Assembly: GCA_002321895.1 (NCBI GenBank)
Contig: DCMZ01000003.1
Location: forward strand, 647,070 to 711,069
Direction: 5' to 3'
Source of the DNA: Bdellovibrionaceae bacterium UBA1609
Lineage (GTDB): Bacteria; Bdellovibrionota; Bdellovibrionia; Bdellovibrionales; UBA1609
Length of the DNA: 64,000 nt
The notes beneath the pieces were generated by a model. The model did no database searches. It had not been told where the DNA came from and saw nothing but the letters and a program-made list of their open reading frames with translations. A program made the position numbers and the translations under genes. Shown piece after piece: positions 34,699 to 43,423 of this stretch. How positions within the stretch are numbered: position 1 is the first letter of the stretch; the number at the start of each line of letters is the position of its first letter.

Positions 34699-35292
34699 TT
34701 AGGCTAAATCGCCACCCTTTAAAACGGTTATAATGGACTTGGAGACGGTCTTCAGGGAGTCAAAAACTCCAGAGCCCTCGCTGGCGACGCCCTCAAAATC
34801 GGGGTTGTTCCATCGATTCAAGGCGGTACGCAATTCGCTGATTGGCAATGCTGTAGGGAGATCGCGCTTGTTGTACTGAAAGACAAGAGGGATCTCGTCA
34901 ATATCGTACCCTTGTTGTTCTAGATTTTTCTCTAAATTTTGAAGGGACTGCAGGTTCTCTTCCATGCGTTCTTTTTGGGAGTCGGCGACAAATATGACAC
35001 CGTCCACGCCCTTCATGATGAGCTTTCTGGAGGCGTCATAAACCACCTGCCCTGGTACGGTATAGAGGTGAAAGCGGGTTTTAAAGCCTCGGATATCACC
35101 AATTTCTATAGGGAGAAAGTCAAAAAACAGTGTTCGTTCCACGTCTGTGGGCAACGTGAACATCTCATTTTTCTCGTCATCTTGCGTTTTATGGTAAACC
35201 CACTGCATATTGGTGGTTTTTCCACCTAATGAGGGTCCATAGTAGACTATCTTGCAGTGTATTTCTTTTGCGTTGTAATTGATAAATGACAT
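34699..35292 (-). CDS. mglA: Ras-like GTPase MglA
   Basis: The 197-residue small GTPase controls cell polarity in myxobacteria, and in Bdellovibrio bacteriovorus MglA is needed for prey invasion. The P-loop is GPSLGGKTT; the switch II region reads TVPGQ in place of the Ras DxxGQ, as is typical for MglA; NKRDL is the G4 base-recognition motif. Its start ATG overlaps the recR stop (TAATG), making it the last gene of the dnaX-ybaB-recR-mglA unit. No mglB (its GAP) is in the window. Confidence 0.95.
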   Translation of the reverse strand: MSFINYNAKEIHCKIVYYGPSLGGKTTNMQWVYHKTQDDEKNEMFTLPTDVERTLFFDFLPIEIGDIRGFKTRFHLYTVPGQVVYDASRKLIMKGVDGVIFVADSQKERMEENLQSLQNLEKNLEQQGYDIDEIPLVFQYNKRDLPTALPISELRTALNRWNNPDFEGVASEGSGVFDSLKTVSKSIITVLKGGDLA

Positions 35293-35912
35293 TAAACATT
35301 CACCCGATTTTCTAATGCTCGTCCTAAGGTGCGATGATCCACATAATCAATATCACCCCCAATTGGTACGCCGTGGGCAATACGCGTGATCTTAACGCCT
35401 TTCTCTTTTAGCATTTTAGCAAGATAGAGCACGGTGGTGTCACCCTCTAAATCCGCATCTAAAGCCAAAATGACTTCTTCAATGGCTGGAGAGTCCCCTT
35501 TGAGGCCCTCATTTACCTTCCGCATTAGATCTGAAATCTTTAAATCCTCCGGCCCCACACCATCTAGAGGTGAAATTGCACCATGAAGTACGTGGTAACG
35601 GCCCCTGTATGCGCCAGAAGATTCAATACGGGCGATGTCACTCGGTTCTTCAACCACACAAATGACGTGGTCCTCACGAAGGGTGTCCGAGCAAAAATGG
35701 CACAGATGCTCCTCTTCAGTGAGAGAGAAGCAGTTTGGACATTCTTTAATTTTTTCATGAATCTGCCGCATTGCGGCAGCAAGATCAGTGGCATAGCCTT
35801 CGGGTTGGCGAAGAACAAAATAGGCCAAGCGCCCCGCAGTTTTCGGGCCGATCCCGGGGAGTCGGCTCAGCTCGTGCACTAATCTTTGAAAGGAAGGAAC
35901 GTGATCTAACAT
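35292..35912 (-). CDS. recR: recombination mediator RecR
   Basis: The 206-residue protein loads RecA with RecF/RecO. It has the N-terminal helix-hairpin-helix LSRLPGIGPKTAGRLAYFVL, the C4 zinc finger CPNCFSLTEEEHLCHFC, and a Toprim domain (ICVVEEPSDIARIESSGAYRGRYHVLHGAISPLDGVGPEDL ending in LALDADLEGDTT). It lies 11 bases after ybaB and is coupled to mglA by a TAATG overlap. Confidence 0.97.
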   Translation of the reverse strand: MLDHVPSFQRLVHELSRLPGIGPKTAGRLAYFVLRQPEGYATDLAAAMRQIHEKIKECPNCFSLTEEEHLCHFCSDTLREDHVICVVEEPSDIARIESSGAYRGRYHVLHGAISPLDGVGPEDLKISDLMRKVNEGLKGDSPAIEEVILALDADLEGDTTVLYLAKMLKEKGVKITRIAHGVPIGGDIDYVDHRTLGRALENRVNV

Positions 35913-35923
35913 AATAGGAAGTC

Positions 35924-36247
35924 TTACATTCCCATGATTCCAAGTCCACCAGAGATCTTAGACATTTCTTCCTCAGAAACCGTCTTAGCTTCTTTTAGGG
36001 CTTCATTGGCTGCTGACAGCACCATATCTTGCAGCATTTCTTGGTCGTCTTTATCGATCACTTCGGGATCAATATTGACCTGAGTGAGTTGATACTTTCC
36101 ATTCACTTTGACTTTAACAGCGCCGCCACCAGAAGTCCCGTCCCACTCTCTAGTATCTAGTTCCTCTTGGAGTTTTTTCATTTTTAATTGCATTTGGTTG
36201 GCTTGTCGCATGAGCTGTTGCATGCCGCCTCCGAAACCTTTTTTCAT
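35924..36247 (-). CDS. ybaB: nucleoid-associated protein YbaB/EbfC
   Basis: A 107-residue DNA-binding dimer. KGFGGGMQQLMRQANQMQLKMKKLQEEL and the strand block GAVKVKVNGKYQLTQVNIDPEVIDKDDQEMLQDMVLSAANEAL are typical. Its ATG overlaps the dnaX stop (TAATG). The dnaX-ybaB-recR order is common across bacteria. Confidence 0.95.
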   Translation of the reverse strand: MKKGFGGGMQQLMRQANQMQLKMKKLQEELDTREWDGTSGGGAVKVKVNGKYQLTQVNIDPEVIDKDDQEMLQDMVLSAANEALKEAKTVSEEEMSKISGGLGIMGM

Positions 36248-37989
36248 TAGGGCCTCTCCTTGATTGATTTGATTTCTGTCGTGAATGTGGCGTTAATTTT
36301 TTTAACTAAAGGATGGTCTTCCACCTGTTTTCTGACGGCTTGCTTTTTAGCGTGGGCCTTTTGTTCTGACAAAGCTTTCGGCGAAACCGTCGCCGTTTGT
36401 TTTTGATTCTGGTCTTTACCAAGTTGCACATTAATGGAGTAATCTCCACCCCAGAACGTTTTTAGATAATTACCCAGTTTCTTTTTAGAATCTTCGGTGT
36501 TGAGTTTTTCATAGAGAAAAACCACTTTTTCTGGAATAGCGATGGAAATTTTTTGGCTGTCCATTTCTACGAGAAAAGTATTTTCCAATTGAGCGCCCAT
36601 AAGTCCATTCATGCGTTTTACTTTTTCAACCAAAGCATGCCAGCGTTCATCTAAAGAGCCCGATGGCGTTTCTGGAGCTGGTGTCTTTGCCACTGGGGCT
36701 GCAGCTTCGATAGGCGGAGGTTCTGGCTGAGGAATCGCTGGTTTAGGAGTTATAGGTTTCTGATTTATCGCTGCTGTAGAGTTTTTTTTTACAGCAGTCA
36801 TTTTTTTTGCCGGCTGATTTTTAGCTTTTGGTGGAGCCGCAGCTGCCGAGGCTGTGGTTTGAGTAGCAGATCCCGTGAGGTTCAATAGGTTTTGGATTCT
36901 CGGAGCTTGTGCCATTCGAAGTAAAAGCATTTCAAGAACGATGCGGCTGTCCTGAGCGCGCTGCAAATCATTGCCACCCTTTAGGGCCATATCAAAAAGT
37001 AAGTGAATGTCCTCTTGCCCCAATTCATTGGAAAGGTTTCGAAGTCGGTCGAGCTCACCATCTGGTAAATCCACGACTCCGTCGGTCTTACCTTCACAGA
37101 CTTTAACAAGAACTAAATGGCGTAACTCTTCCAGCAAATCTTTTACGTAAACCTTAGGGTCGTAGCCACTTTGAAAAATACGATCAATAATCTGAACCGT
37201 AGCTTTAAGATCTCGAGAGACAAGGGCCTCAACGGTTTCCACAAGCAGTGTTCTATCTGTAAGGCCAAGAACATCGACCACTTTTTCCATAGTGATGTGT
37301 TTGTCGGAAAAAGTAATCACTTGATCTAATAGGCTTTGAGCATCTCGCATTGATCCTTCGCCCTGGCGAGCAATCACCCAAAGTGCTTCGGAATCTGCAG
37401 TCACGCCTTCAGCATCACAAATGTTCTTTAAGTGTTCCGTGACCAACTTCAGAGAAATTTTACGAAAATCAAACCGCTGACATCGAGATAAGATGGTATT
37501 CGGGATCTTTTGCACTTCAGTGGTGGCCATGACAAATATGACATGATCCGGTGGCTCTTCTAGTGTTTTAAGTAAGGCATTAAAGGCACTGGTTGAGAGC
37601 ATGTGCACTTCATCGATGATATAGACTTTATACTTACCAGTAGAAGGCATATAGCTGACGCTATCTCTAAGTTCTCTAATAGCTTCTACACCATTGTTGG
37701 AGGCACCATCAATTTCAATGACATTAATGCTAGAGCCATTACTGATTTCTTCGCACTCGGAACAGGCACCGCAGGGGATGTAGTTTTCACCCTCGGGGCA
37801 ACGTAAGGCTTTCGCTAAAATTCGAGCGGATGAGGTTTTTCCCGTGCCTCTTGGGCCTGTAAACAAAAGGGCATGGGGAAGACGACCGCTCTGTAAGGCA
37901 TTCATCAGTGTTTGACTGACGTGACCCTGACCAATAACGGTTGAAAAATCTTTTGGGCGCCATTTGCGCGCAATCACTTGATATGACAA
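36247..37989 (-). CDS. dnaX: DNA polymerase III subunit gamma/tau
   Basis: The 580-residue clamp-loader ATPase begins MSYQVIARKWRPKDFSTVIGQ from TTG 37989, with GGGGA five bases before, the canonical family start; a longer reading from 38031 runs into the SRP RNA. It shows Walker A GPRGTGKTSSARIL, the zinc-binding CPEGENYIPCGACSEC, Walker B YIIDEVHMLS and the SRCQRFDF sensor. After residue ~395 an Ala/Pro/Lys-rich linker carries an A8 run and, at codons 400-403, an A9 run within an inverted repeat. A frame change there would give a gamma-sized product of about 415 residues. Confidence 0.96.
   Translation of the reverse strand: MSYQVIARKWRPKDFSTVIGQGHVSQTLMNALQSGRLPHALLFTGPRGTGKTSSARILAKALRCPEGENYIPCGACSECEEISNGSSINVIEIDGASNNGVEAIRELRDSVSYMPSTGKYKVYIIDEVHMLSTSAFNALLKTLEEPPDHVIFVMATTEVQKIPNTILSRCQRFDFRKISLKLVTEHLKNICDAEGVTADSEALWVIARQGEGSMRDAQSLLDQVITFSDKHITMEKVVDVLGLTDRTLLVETVEALVSRDLKATVQIIDRIFQSGYDPKVYVKDLLEELRHLVLVKVCEGKTDGVVDLPDGELDRLRNLSNELGQEDIHLLFDMALKGGNDLQRAQDSRIVLEMLLLRMAQAPRIQNLLNLTGSATQTTASAAAAPPKAKNQPAKKMTAVKKNSTAAINQKPITPKPAIPQPEPPPIEAAAPVAKTPAPETPSGSLDERWHALVEKVKRMNGLMGAQLENTFLVEMDSQKISIAIPEKVVFLYEKLNTEDSKKKLGNYLKTFWGGDYSINVQLGKDQNQKQTATVSPKALSEQKAHAKKQAVRKQVEDHPLVKKINATFTTEIKSIKERP
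36771..36808 (-). other. candidate dnaX frameshift/slippage site
   Basis: On the coding strand, GTAAAAAAAAAC places nine A at codons 400-403 (36782-36790), matching the in-frame -1 heptamer A AAA AAA. The run lies between complementary arms CTGCTGTA (36797-36790) and TACAGCAG (36778-36771). A second run of eight A lies 11 bases upstream (36801-36808). Both alternative frames stop quickly: -1 after about 15 codons, +1 after about 8. Confidence 0.6.
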
Positions 37990-38010
37990 TGAGTTCCCCA
38001 GGCGTAAAAA

Positions 38011-38108
38011 GTGCCGGGCGACCCGTAGCACACTGTTTCTCTGTTACCGCTGCTTCCTTCCGGACCTGACGGGGTTCACAGGGACATCAGTTGTACGGAC
38101 CCGGCTCC
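38011..38108 (-). ncRNA. ffs: signal recognition particle RNA (4.5S type)
   Basis: The minus strand carries the SRP RNA helix-8 signature GTCAGGTCCGGAAGGAAGCA at 38054-38073. The 5' GCCGGG (near 38104) pairs with the 3' CCCGGC (near 38014) to close a rod about 98 bases long, without an Alu domain. A TTTTT tract follows at 38006-38010. It binds Ffh for co-translational targeting. It ends only about 20 bases before the dnaX start. Confidence 0.93.
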
Positions 38109-38112
38109 CGGT

Positions 38113-38140
38113 AATGTACAGGCTGCTTGTAATATCGCAA
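38113..38140 (-). promoter_or_regulatory. likely ffs promoter
   Basis: On the minus strand TTGCGA (38135-38140) and TACATT (38113-38118) are 16 bases apart, and the RNA 5' end would fall about 5-7 bases further on. A CTGCTTG/CAAGCAG hairpin overlaps the -35 region. Confidence 0.5.
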
Positions 38141-38213
38141 GCAGTAATGCCCCGGATATTCCTAGATTCAGAGGGTTGACGCTTTGCAGCTCCAAAGTCT
38201 TTCCTGGGGAAAA

Positions 38214-39215
38214 CTACTGATTCAATGACCAGGCAATTTTTTCTAGAAATTCGCACTCTTCGGCCCAATATAAGTAGTCCTCATATTGAGGGAAAAGCGT
38301 CGGGAAAGTGGGGTCGTCAAAGCGTCTTGCGATCCAGGCACTGTAGTGGATGACCCTTAATCCGCGAAGGGCATCATAAAATTTGAGGTCAATTTTTGGG
38401 GGAGTTCGAATATCTCCGTAGCCTTCGAGCAGAGCTTCAAGCTCTTCGGTACTTTGTTTCAGGTCGCCAGGAAGGAGCATCCAAAAATCCTGCTCCACAG
38501 GGCCCATGACAAAGTCATCGAAATCCACAAAGAAAAATCGCTCAGGTTCGTCTCTTTTGTCCCACATGAGAATGTTGCCTTTATGGCAATCCCCATGGAT
38601 GCGAATGAATTTTTCTGGGTTGAGATGATCTTCCAAAAACTCAGCAATGGTTTCGGCGGCATCGATATAGCGATCAAACACTTCTGGGGCGATCCACTCT
38701 TCAAGCGTGTCAATGTTACACCAAGCATAGGTTTCGGCATCAAATTTGGGGCGATGATGGGCCGCTCGAGATTGCCCTACGTTGTGAAGCTGGGCCAGCA
38801 TTCGGCCAATCTGTTTGTATTGAGGGAGAGTAAACTCTTGCTGCAGCCGTCCTAATCCTTTTGGGGAGACACACATCCAAATGCCGTCGGCGTTTAACAA
38901 CGTCTTGCCATTGCTCAATTTCAGTGGGGCAATAGCGGGGATGTCTGCATGATTTAGGTCTTGTAAAAATTGATGTTCTTCTAAAAGAGCTTCTTCAGTC
39001 CATCGATTGGGTCTGTAAAACTTAGTTACGATTCGGTGGTGAAAACTCTCGGTGGATTCACTGGGCTCTAAAAATATATCAAAAACGCGATTTTCATAGC
39101 TGTTTAGCTGGAAGTACTCACCGGTAGGTTTGAATCCAGCCTCTTGAACCGCATCCAAAACTTCGTTGGGAGTCAGGTCATAGAAAGATTCATCTAGATG
39201 TTGAGAATTAGCCAA
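38214..39215 (-). CDS. srkA: SrkA/RdoA-type serine/threonine protein kinase
   Basis: The 333-residue protein has the YihE/RdoA fold of the stress-response kinase family: NSYENRVFDIFLE near the nucleotide site, FIRIHGDCHKGNILMWD (catalytic loop) and FFFVDFDDFVMGPVEQDFWMLL (metal-binding DFD). In E. coli it counters envelope and oxidative stress-linked death. The start is TTG 39215 with GGAG nine bases upstream. It is the first gene 5' of ffs on the same strand. Confidence 0.92.
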   Translation of the reverse strand: MANSQHLDESFYDLTPNEVLDAVQEAGFKPTGEYFQLNSYENRVFDIFLEPSESTESFHHRIVTKFYRPNRWTEEALLEEHQFLQDLNHADIPAIAPLKLSNGKTLLNADGIWMCVSPKGLGRLQQEFTLPQYKQIGRMLAQLHNVGQSRAAHHRPKFDAETYAWCNIDTLEEWIAPEVFDRYIDAAETIAEFLEDHLNPEKFIRIHGDCHKGNILMWDKRDEPERFFFVDFDDFVMGPVEQDFWMLLPGDLKQSTEELEALLEGYGDIRTPPKIDLKFYDALRGLRVIHYSAWIARRFDDPTFPTLFPQYEDYLYWAEECEFLEKIAWSLNQ

Positions 39216-39349
39216 TTCGCTTGCTCCGAAAAAATCGTACAGAGTTTAGACACCACCTTAACTTCTTTTCATTGAGAATCCAATCTCCATAGTTCCTTTT
39301 ACATCCATGGTAAACTCAGCCACCACCACACTTCCCTTTGGAGATTGAA

Positions 39350-39943
39350 ATGATTCGTTTTTCCGTCTTGCTGCTACTTTTGTTTAGCCCCTTTTCTGTA
39401 TGGGCCTATGGCTCCACGCAGCCGGCGGGATATGATAATTTTTTTGTAACTTCTAATGAGCCCATTTATGTAATGACAAGAATGGAGTATCGATTGAAAC
39501 ACAGAATAACGGGCAATTGTCCTATTTCATTTCAATCGGTGAAATGGGAGCCCGAGTTCATTCCGGCCGAAGTGATTAAGCAAATTCCTATAAATGATTA
39601 CTACGCCACAGACGGTGCCTTGAGTGAGGCGGGATCACACACCGCCTCTTGTGAATATCGGATGACCCGTTTGCAACTCTATTTTCATCCCCATCAATCC
39701 GCCATTAAGAGTGAGGAAATGACGGATTTCATTGAAGTGGATTTAGAAAACACAGCTGAGGTAACAGATGTGGATGTTCCCGTCCTGTATTCGGGTCGAG
39801 GTGTATTGAGTCGAGTGTTAGATACTCAGTTGGTGGACGAAGAAGATGAGTTGATTCCTTTAGATAAAAATATGGCCACTTTAATAAGACTTTCTGTGGA
39901 TAAAGGTCGTTGCAAAGTTATTGGTGGCTTATGTCATCCTTAA
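39350..39943 (+). CDS. secreted hypothetical protein
   Basis: No family recognised. The 197-residue product starts with a signal peptide (MIRFSVLLLLLFSPFSVWA), then a compact region with cysteines at NCPISF, ASCEYR and GRCKVIGGLCHP, which suggests disulfides in the periplasm. ATG 39350 follows GGAG by six bases. The 134 bases upstream to srkA, which is divergent, show no clear operator. Confidence 0.65.
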   Translation: MIRFSVLLLLLFSPFSVWAYGSTQPAGYDNFFVTSNEPIYVMTRMEYRLKHRITGNCPISFQSVKWEPEFIPAEVIKQIPINDYYATDGALSEAGSHTASCEYRMTRLQLYFHPHQSAIKSEEMTDFIEVDLENTAEVTDVDVPVLYSGRGVLSRVLDTQLVDEEDELIPLDKNMATLIRLSVDKGRCKVIGGLCHP

Positions 39944-40039
39944 TAGTTCTATAGGGTGGGCAAAGGGCTGCTAATCAAATAAGCAGAGGCCGTTAAAACC
40001 ACTAATATCATTGCTTTCAGGCGGGATTGCGTTAAATAT

Positions 40040-40909
40040 GTGCCTATGTTTGAACAGCTCAATCTATTTGGTAGTAGTGATGAAACTACAAAGCCAAAAA
40101 ATCATGCGGACAAGTTTAGGAGTGGGGATGTTGAACCCATTCAGAAAAAGTCTGGTGCTATCTATTTTTTAGGTGAGCCCATTGAAATTGTACGTAGACC
40201 TTATCAACGTTCATTGAATATTTTGGTTCGCCCATCGGGAAGAATTCGAATCACTTGTGCTCGCCTCACTTCGAAGCGTGCCATTTACAACTTCCTATCT
40301 GAAAATCATGCTTGGCTAAGAAAGGCCATAGATGAGCAGAGGGCTTTGCGCAACGCCCATCCTCCCAAACAATACACTCAAGGCGAGGAGTTTTTATACC
40401 TGGGGGCGCAAGTCTATTTGAATTTTTCGCCGTCCACACAAAAAAAAGTGAGCTTTTCCATTATTGGTGACCAATTAGTGGCTTTTATTCCAAAGGCGGA
40501 GTGGTCGGCAGACTACACCTCCATTCCTCATCCGGAATTAAAAAAACCTATGATCCAATTTTATAAAAACTCGGGATGCAAAACTCTACAGTTAAAAGTG
40601 GATCAGATGAGTAAAAAGATGAACCTGTTTCCTGCAAAGGTGAGCTATCGCTCACAAAAGACTCGTTGGGGCTCTTGTTCTAGCCGCGGTAACATAAGTC
40701 TTAACTGGAGGCTGATCGCTGCACCCATGGGTACTTTGGAATATGTCGTTATCCATGAATTAGCTCACTTAGAATACCAAGATCATTCCAAATGTTTTTG
40801 GGGTTTGGTGAAGCGTTTTTGTTCTAATCATGAAGAGCACAGCAAATGGTTGAGAGACCATCAGTTTGAATTTGATTTTCTAGCAACAAGCTCGGAGTTG
40901 CACGTTTAG
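40040..40909 (+). CDS. YgjP/SprT-like zinc metallopeptidase (DUF45)
   Basis: The 289-residue product fits the YgjP-like family: SLNILVRPSGRIRITCARLTSKRAIYNFL near the N-terminus, KTRWGSCSSRGNISLNWRL, then the zinc motif VIHELAHLEYQDHSKCFW (HExxH plus a downstream His) and a C-terminal helical end. The substrates of the family are poorly known. The start is uncertain: GTG 40040 or ATG 40046, with no ribosome site visible. Confidence 0.88.
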   Translation: MPMFEQLNLFGSSDETTKPKNHADKFRSGDVEPIQKKSGAIYFLGEPIEIVRRPYQRSLNILVRPSGRIRITCARLTSKRAIYNFLSENHAWLRKAIDEQRALRNAHPPKQYTQGEEFLYLGAQVYLNFSPSTQKKVSFSIIGDQLVAFIPKAEWSADYTSIPHPELKKPMIQFYKNSGCKTLQLKVDQMSKKMNLFPAKVSYRSQKTRWGSCSSRGNISLNWRLIAAPMGTLEYVVIHELAHLEYQDHSKCFWGLVKRFCSNHEEHSKWLRDHQFEFDFLATSSELHV

Positions 40910-40941
40910 TATTAAAACATTTCTTTTTGGGGGAGAAAAAA

Positions 40942-42309
40942 GTGAACTGGATATCTGATATGTTGTCCGTTGTGGTCGATTATGCCTGGGGAATGCCACT
41001 GGTTGTTTTGCTCATGGGAGGGGGACTCTATTTAGCCATCGTGTCTCGGTTTGTGCCTTTGTTGGGATTTAAACATGCGGTGCTGTTGATTGCCGGCAAG
41101 ATTCATACAGATGGCGAAGAAGAATCGAAAGGCCAATTGACCCATTTTCGCGCATTAACCAATGCCCTCGCTAGTACGGTTGGAATGGGTAATATTGCAG
41201 GTGTTGCCGTCGCAATAACACAGGGTGGACCCGGTGCTATTTTTTGGATGTGGTTAGCGGCACTCTTTGGCATGAACACTAAGTTTTTTGAGTGTGCCCT
41301 TTCGGTGAAGTATCGTGGAGCGGATCACGAGGGAGAAGTTCAAGGTGGCCCCATGTATGTGATTCAATCTGCATTGGGTAAGAAGTGGATACCCATGGCC
41401 TACCTGTTTGCCTTCTTTGGAATGATGGGAACCTTGCCCCTATTTAATATTAATCAGTTAAGTAGTTATGTGAGTGTTCAGTACGGTGTTGATCCGCTAG
41501 CCATTGGAATTTTGTGCGCGATTGTTGTGGGTTATATTTTAATTGGTGGAGTTCGCTCCATTGGTGCTTGGACCAGTAAACTCGTACCCATAATGTGCCT
41601 TTTCTATGTCATCGTGGCCTTGGTCATTGTTGTGATGAATATTGAAAAAGTACCTTCCGTCTTTGATCAAATTTTTACCTATGCTTTTACGGGTATGGCG
41701 GCATGGGGAGGCGCGACCGGCCTTGCAGTGAGGCAAATCTTTATTATTGGAGTGAAGCGAGCGGCGTTTTCCAATGAGGCTGGTGTGGGGACAGCTCCAA
41801 TGGCCCATTCTAATGCTAAAACAGAAGAGCCTGTGGCAGAAGGATTGGTCGCAATGGTAGGGCCTTTTGTAGATACTATTGTTGTATGTACACTGACAGC
41901 TCTCGTGATTCTTACAACTCTTCCCTATGAAAGTATCCCTGCAGATGCAGAAGGAGTATTGATCACTCGGTTGGCTTTTGAGAGAAACTTTGGATCCTTT
42001 GGGATTCACTTTTTGAGTGTGGCCGTTATCCTTTTTGCTTTTTCCACGGTTTTAGGAACGGCAAACTATTGCCAGAAATGTTGGAACTTTCTTTTCAAGG
42101 GTAAAAAAGGGTTTGGGACTCGGTCTTTTATCGCAGCCTATGCTCTGCTTTTGATTATCGGTAGTGTTACAGAGGCCGGCGATGTTGTGAACTTTTTAGA
42201 TATTTGTTTTGCCTTTATGGCTTTCCCAAATATGTTGGTGACTATTCGACTGGCCCATCGAGTGAGAGAGTCATTAAAAGATTACTGGGCGAAGTACAAA
42301 GTGGCATAA
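40942..42309 (+). CDS. alanine/glycine:sodium symporter (AGCS family)
   Basis: The 455-residue membrane protein carries small amino acids with sodium. Family blocks are ALTNALASTVGMGNIAGVAVAITQGGPGAIFWMW, FFECALSVKYRG with GGPMYVI, and FSNEAGVGTAPMAHSNAKT. About eleven helices are expected. GTG 40942 is preferred to TTG 40927, since GGGGGAG lies six bases before it. The uptake of amino acids from digested prey is a plausible role but is inferred. Confidence 0.95.
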   Translation: MNWISDMLSVVVDYAWGMPLVVLLMGGGLYLAIVSRFVPLLGFKHAVLLIAGKIHTDGEEESKGQLTHFRALTNALASTVGMGNIAGVAVAITQGGPGAIFWMWLAALFGMNTKFFECALSVKYRGADHEGEVQGGPMYVIQSALGKKWIPMAYLFAFFGMMGTLPLFNINQLSSYVSVQYGVDPLAIGILCAIVVGYILIGGVRSIGAWTSKLVPIMCLFYVIVALVIVVMNIEKVPSVFDQIFTYAFTGMAAWGGATGLAVRQIFIIGVKRAAFSNEAGVGTAPMAHSNAKTEEPVAEGLVAMVGPFVDTIVVCTLTALVILTTLPYESIPADAEGVLITRLAFERNFGSFGIHFLSVAVILFAFSTVLGTANYCQKCWNFLFKGKKGFGTRSFIAAYALLLIIGSVTEAGDVVNFLDICFAFMAFPNMLVTIRLAHRVRESLKDYWAKYKVA

Positions 42310-42435
42310 CGCGCAGGCTCACCTGCAACAGGTCCCAGTTGAGGCTAGGACTCGGTTTGTCATAACTGCGATTAACTTTACCACTACTTTTTCTTGAGGG
42401 ATGATTTTTTTGGCTAACAAGAGGGGTGAGTACGA

Positions 42436-43350
42436 ATGAATCGAACTCAAATGGAATCTAAGGAAAGACAATTGAAAGAATCAGAATTGGGTGTAGTGGC
42501 CTTGCGCCCTTCGGTGTCTGAGTTTACGGACTACCGGTTGTATCTAATGGCCTTCTATAGTTTTAGACAGTTTGAGACCAGAACGGATCGAAGACCTTAC
42601 TCTTATGGTCACTTTTCGGCAGCCGCGGATATTAAATCTCCTAACTATTTAAAGATGGTGATTGAGGGTAAAAGAAACCTTTCCGCAACTATGATTGATA
42701 AGTTTGCTAAGGCCATGGGGCTCAATAAAAAGAACACGGAAGAGTTTCGAGCTTTGGTGAATTACAATCAAGCCACCGAACCGCTTGAACGAAATCGTTG
42801 TCTGAAAGTTCTTAATGATATTCGAGTGAAGTCCTCCATAGAAGAGGGGCAGTTAGCACAAGAGGATTTTGAGCGGGTCCCTTCTTGGGTGAGTTGGGCA
42901 CTTGTGGCCTTAACGGATTCGGGTGTCACTCAATTTGACGAAGAGGTACTTTTTAAAACCCTCAAAGGTAGAGCTAAAAAAGACGAGATTCGTAAATGTT
43001 TGGATAAGCTCATTGGAGAGGGTCAGTTAGAGCGTAGCGAAGACGGTTCGATCAAAAAGACTGGTTTACAGATGAAAGATGCTGAGAGAATTCCTGCGGA
43101 GCTTGTCAAAAAGCTGCAGGCCCAATTGATTTATTTGGGGTTGGAATCTCTTTTCCACGATGAACCAGAGCAAAGAGAGTTTGGAACCATTACGCTGAGC
43201 CTGACTGAAGCTGAGTTTAAAAAACTAAAGTTCGATATTAGGCACTTCCGTAAAAAGATCTATGCCGAAGCGTTGCTCAATCGAGAACAAAATGGCCCGG
43301 GGGACCGTGTCTATCAAATGAATGTTCAACTCTTTCCGCTGTCTGAGTAA
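42436..43350 (+). CDS. TIGR02147 family protein
   Basis: This 304-residue protein matches the TIGR02147 pattern: FTDYRLYLMAFYSFRQ, then SYGHFSAAADIKSPNYLKMVIEGKRNLSATMIDKFAKAMGLNKKNTEEFRALVNYNQA, a helix-turn-helix-like N-terminal part, and a C-terminal region with TITLSLTEAEFKKLKFDIRHFRKKI. The family is abundant in Fibrobacter and Bdellovibrio relatives, and its role is unknown, possibly DNA-binding regulation. GAGGGGTGAG lies before ATG 42436. Confidence 0.88.
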   Translation: MNRTQMESKERQLKESELGVVALRPSVSEFTDYRLYLMAFYSFRQFETRTDRRPYSYGHFSAAADIKSPNYLKMVIEGKRNLSATMIDKFAKAMGLNKKNTEEFRALVNYNQATEPLERNRCLKVLNDIRVKSSIEEGQLAQEDFERVPSWVSWALVALTDSGVTQFDEEVLFKTLKGRAKKDEIRKCLDKLIGEGQLERSEDGSIKKTGLQMKDAERIPAELVKKLQAQLIYLGLESLFHDEPEQREFGTITLSLTEAEFKKLKFDIRHFRKKIYAEALLNREQNGPGDRVYQMNVQLFPLSE

Positions 43351-43423
43351 TTCCATCAAGAATCCCTAGGGGATCTAAAAGCATCACTAAAGTTATACTG
43401 ATCTGTTTGAGTGTTAAGCCAAT

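Noticed and set aside
38044..38268. 74-codon open frame over the SRP RNA
   Set aside because: It crosses the highly conserved SRP RNA core and the ffs promoter; no protein family fits.
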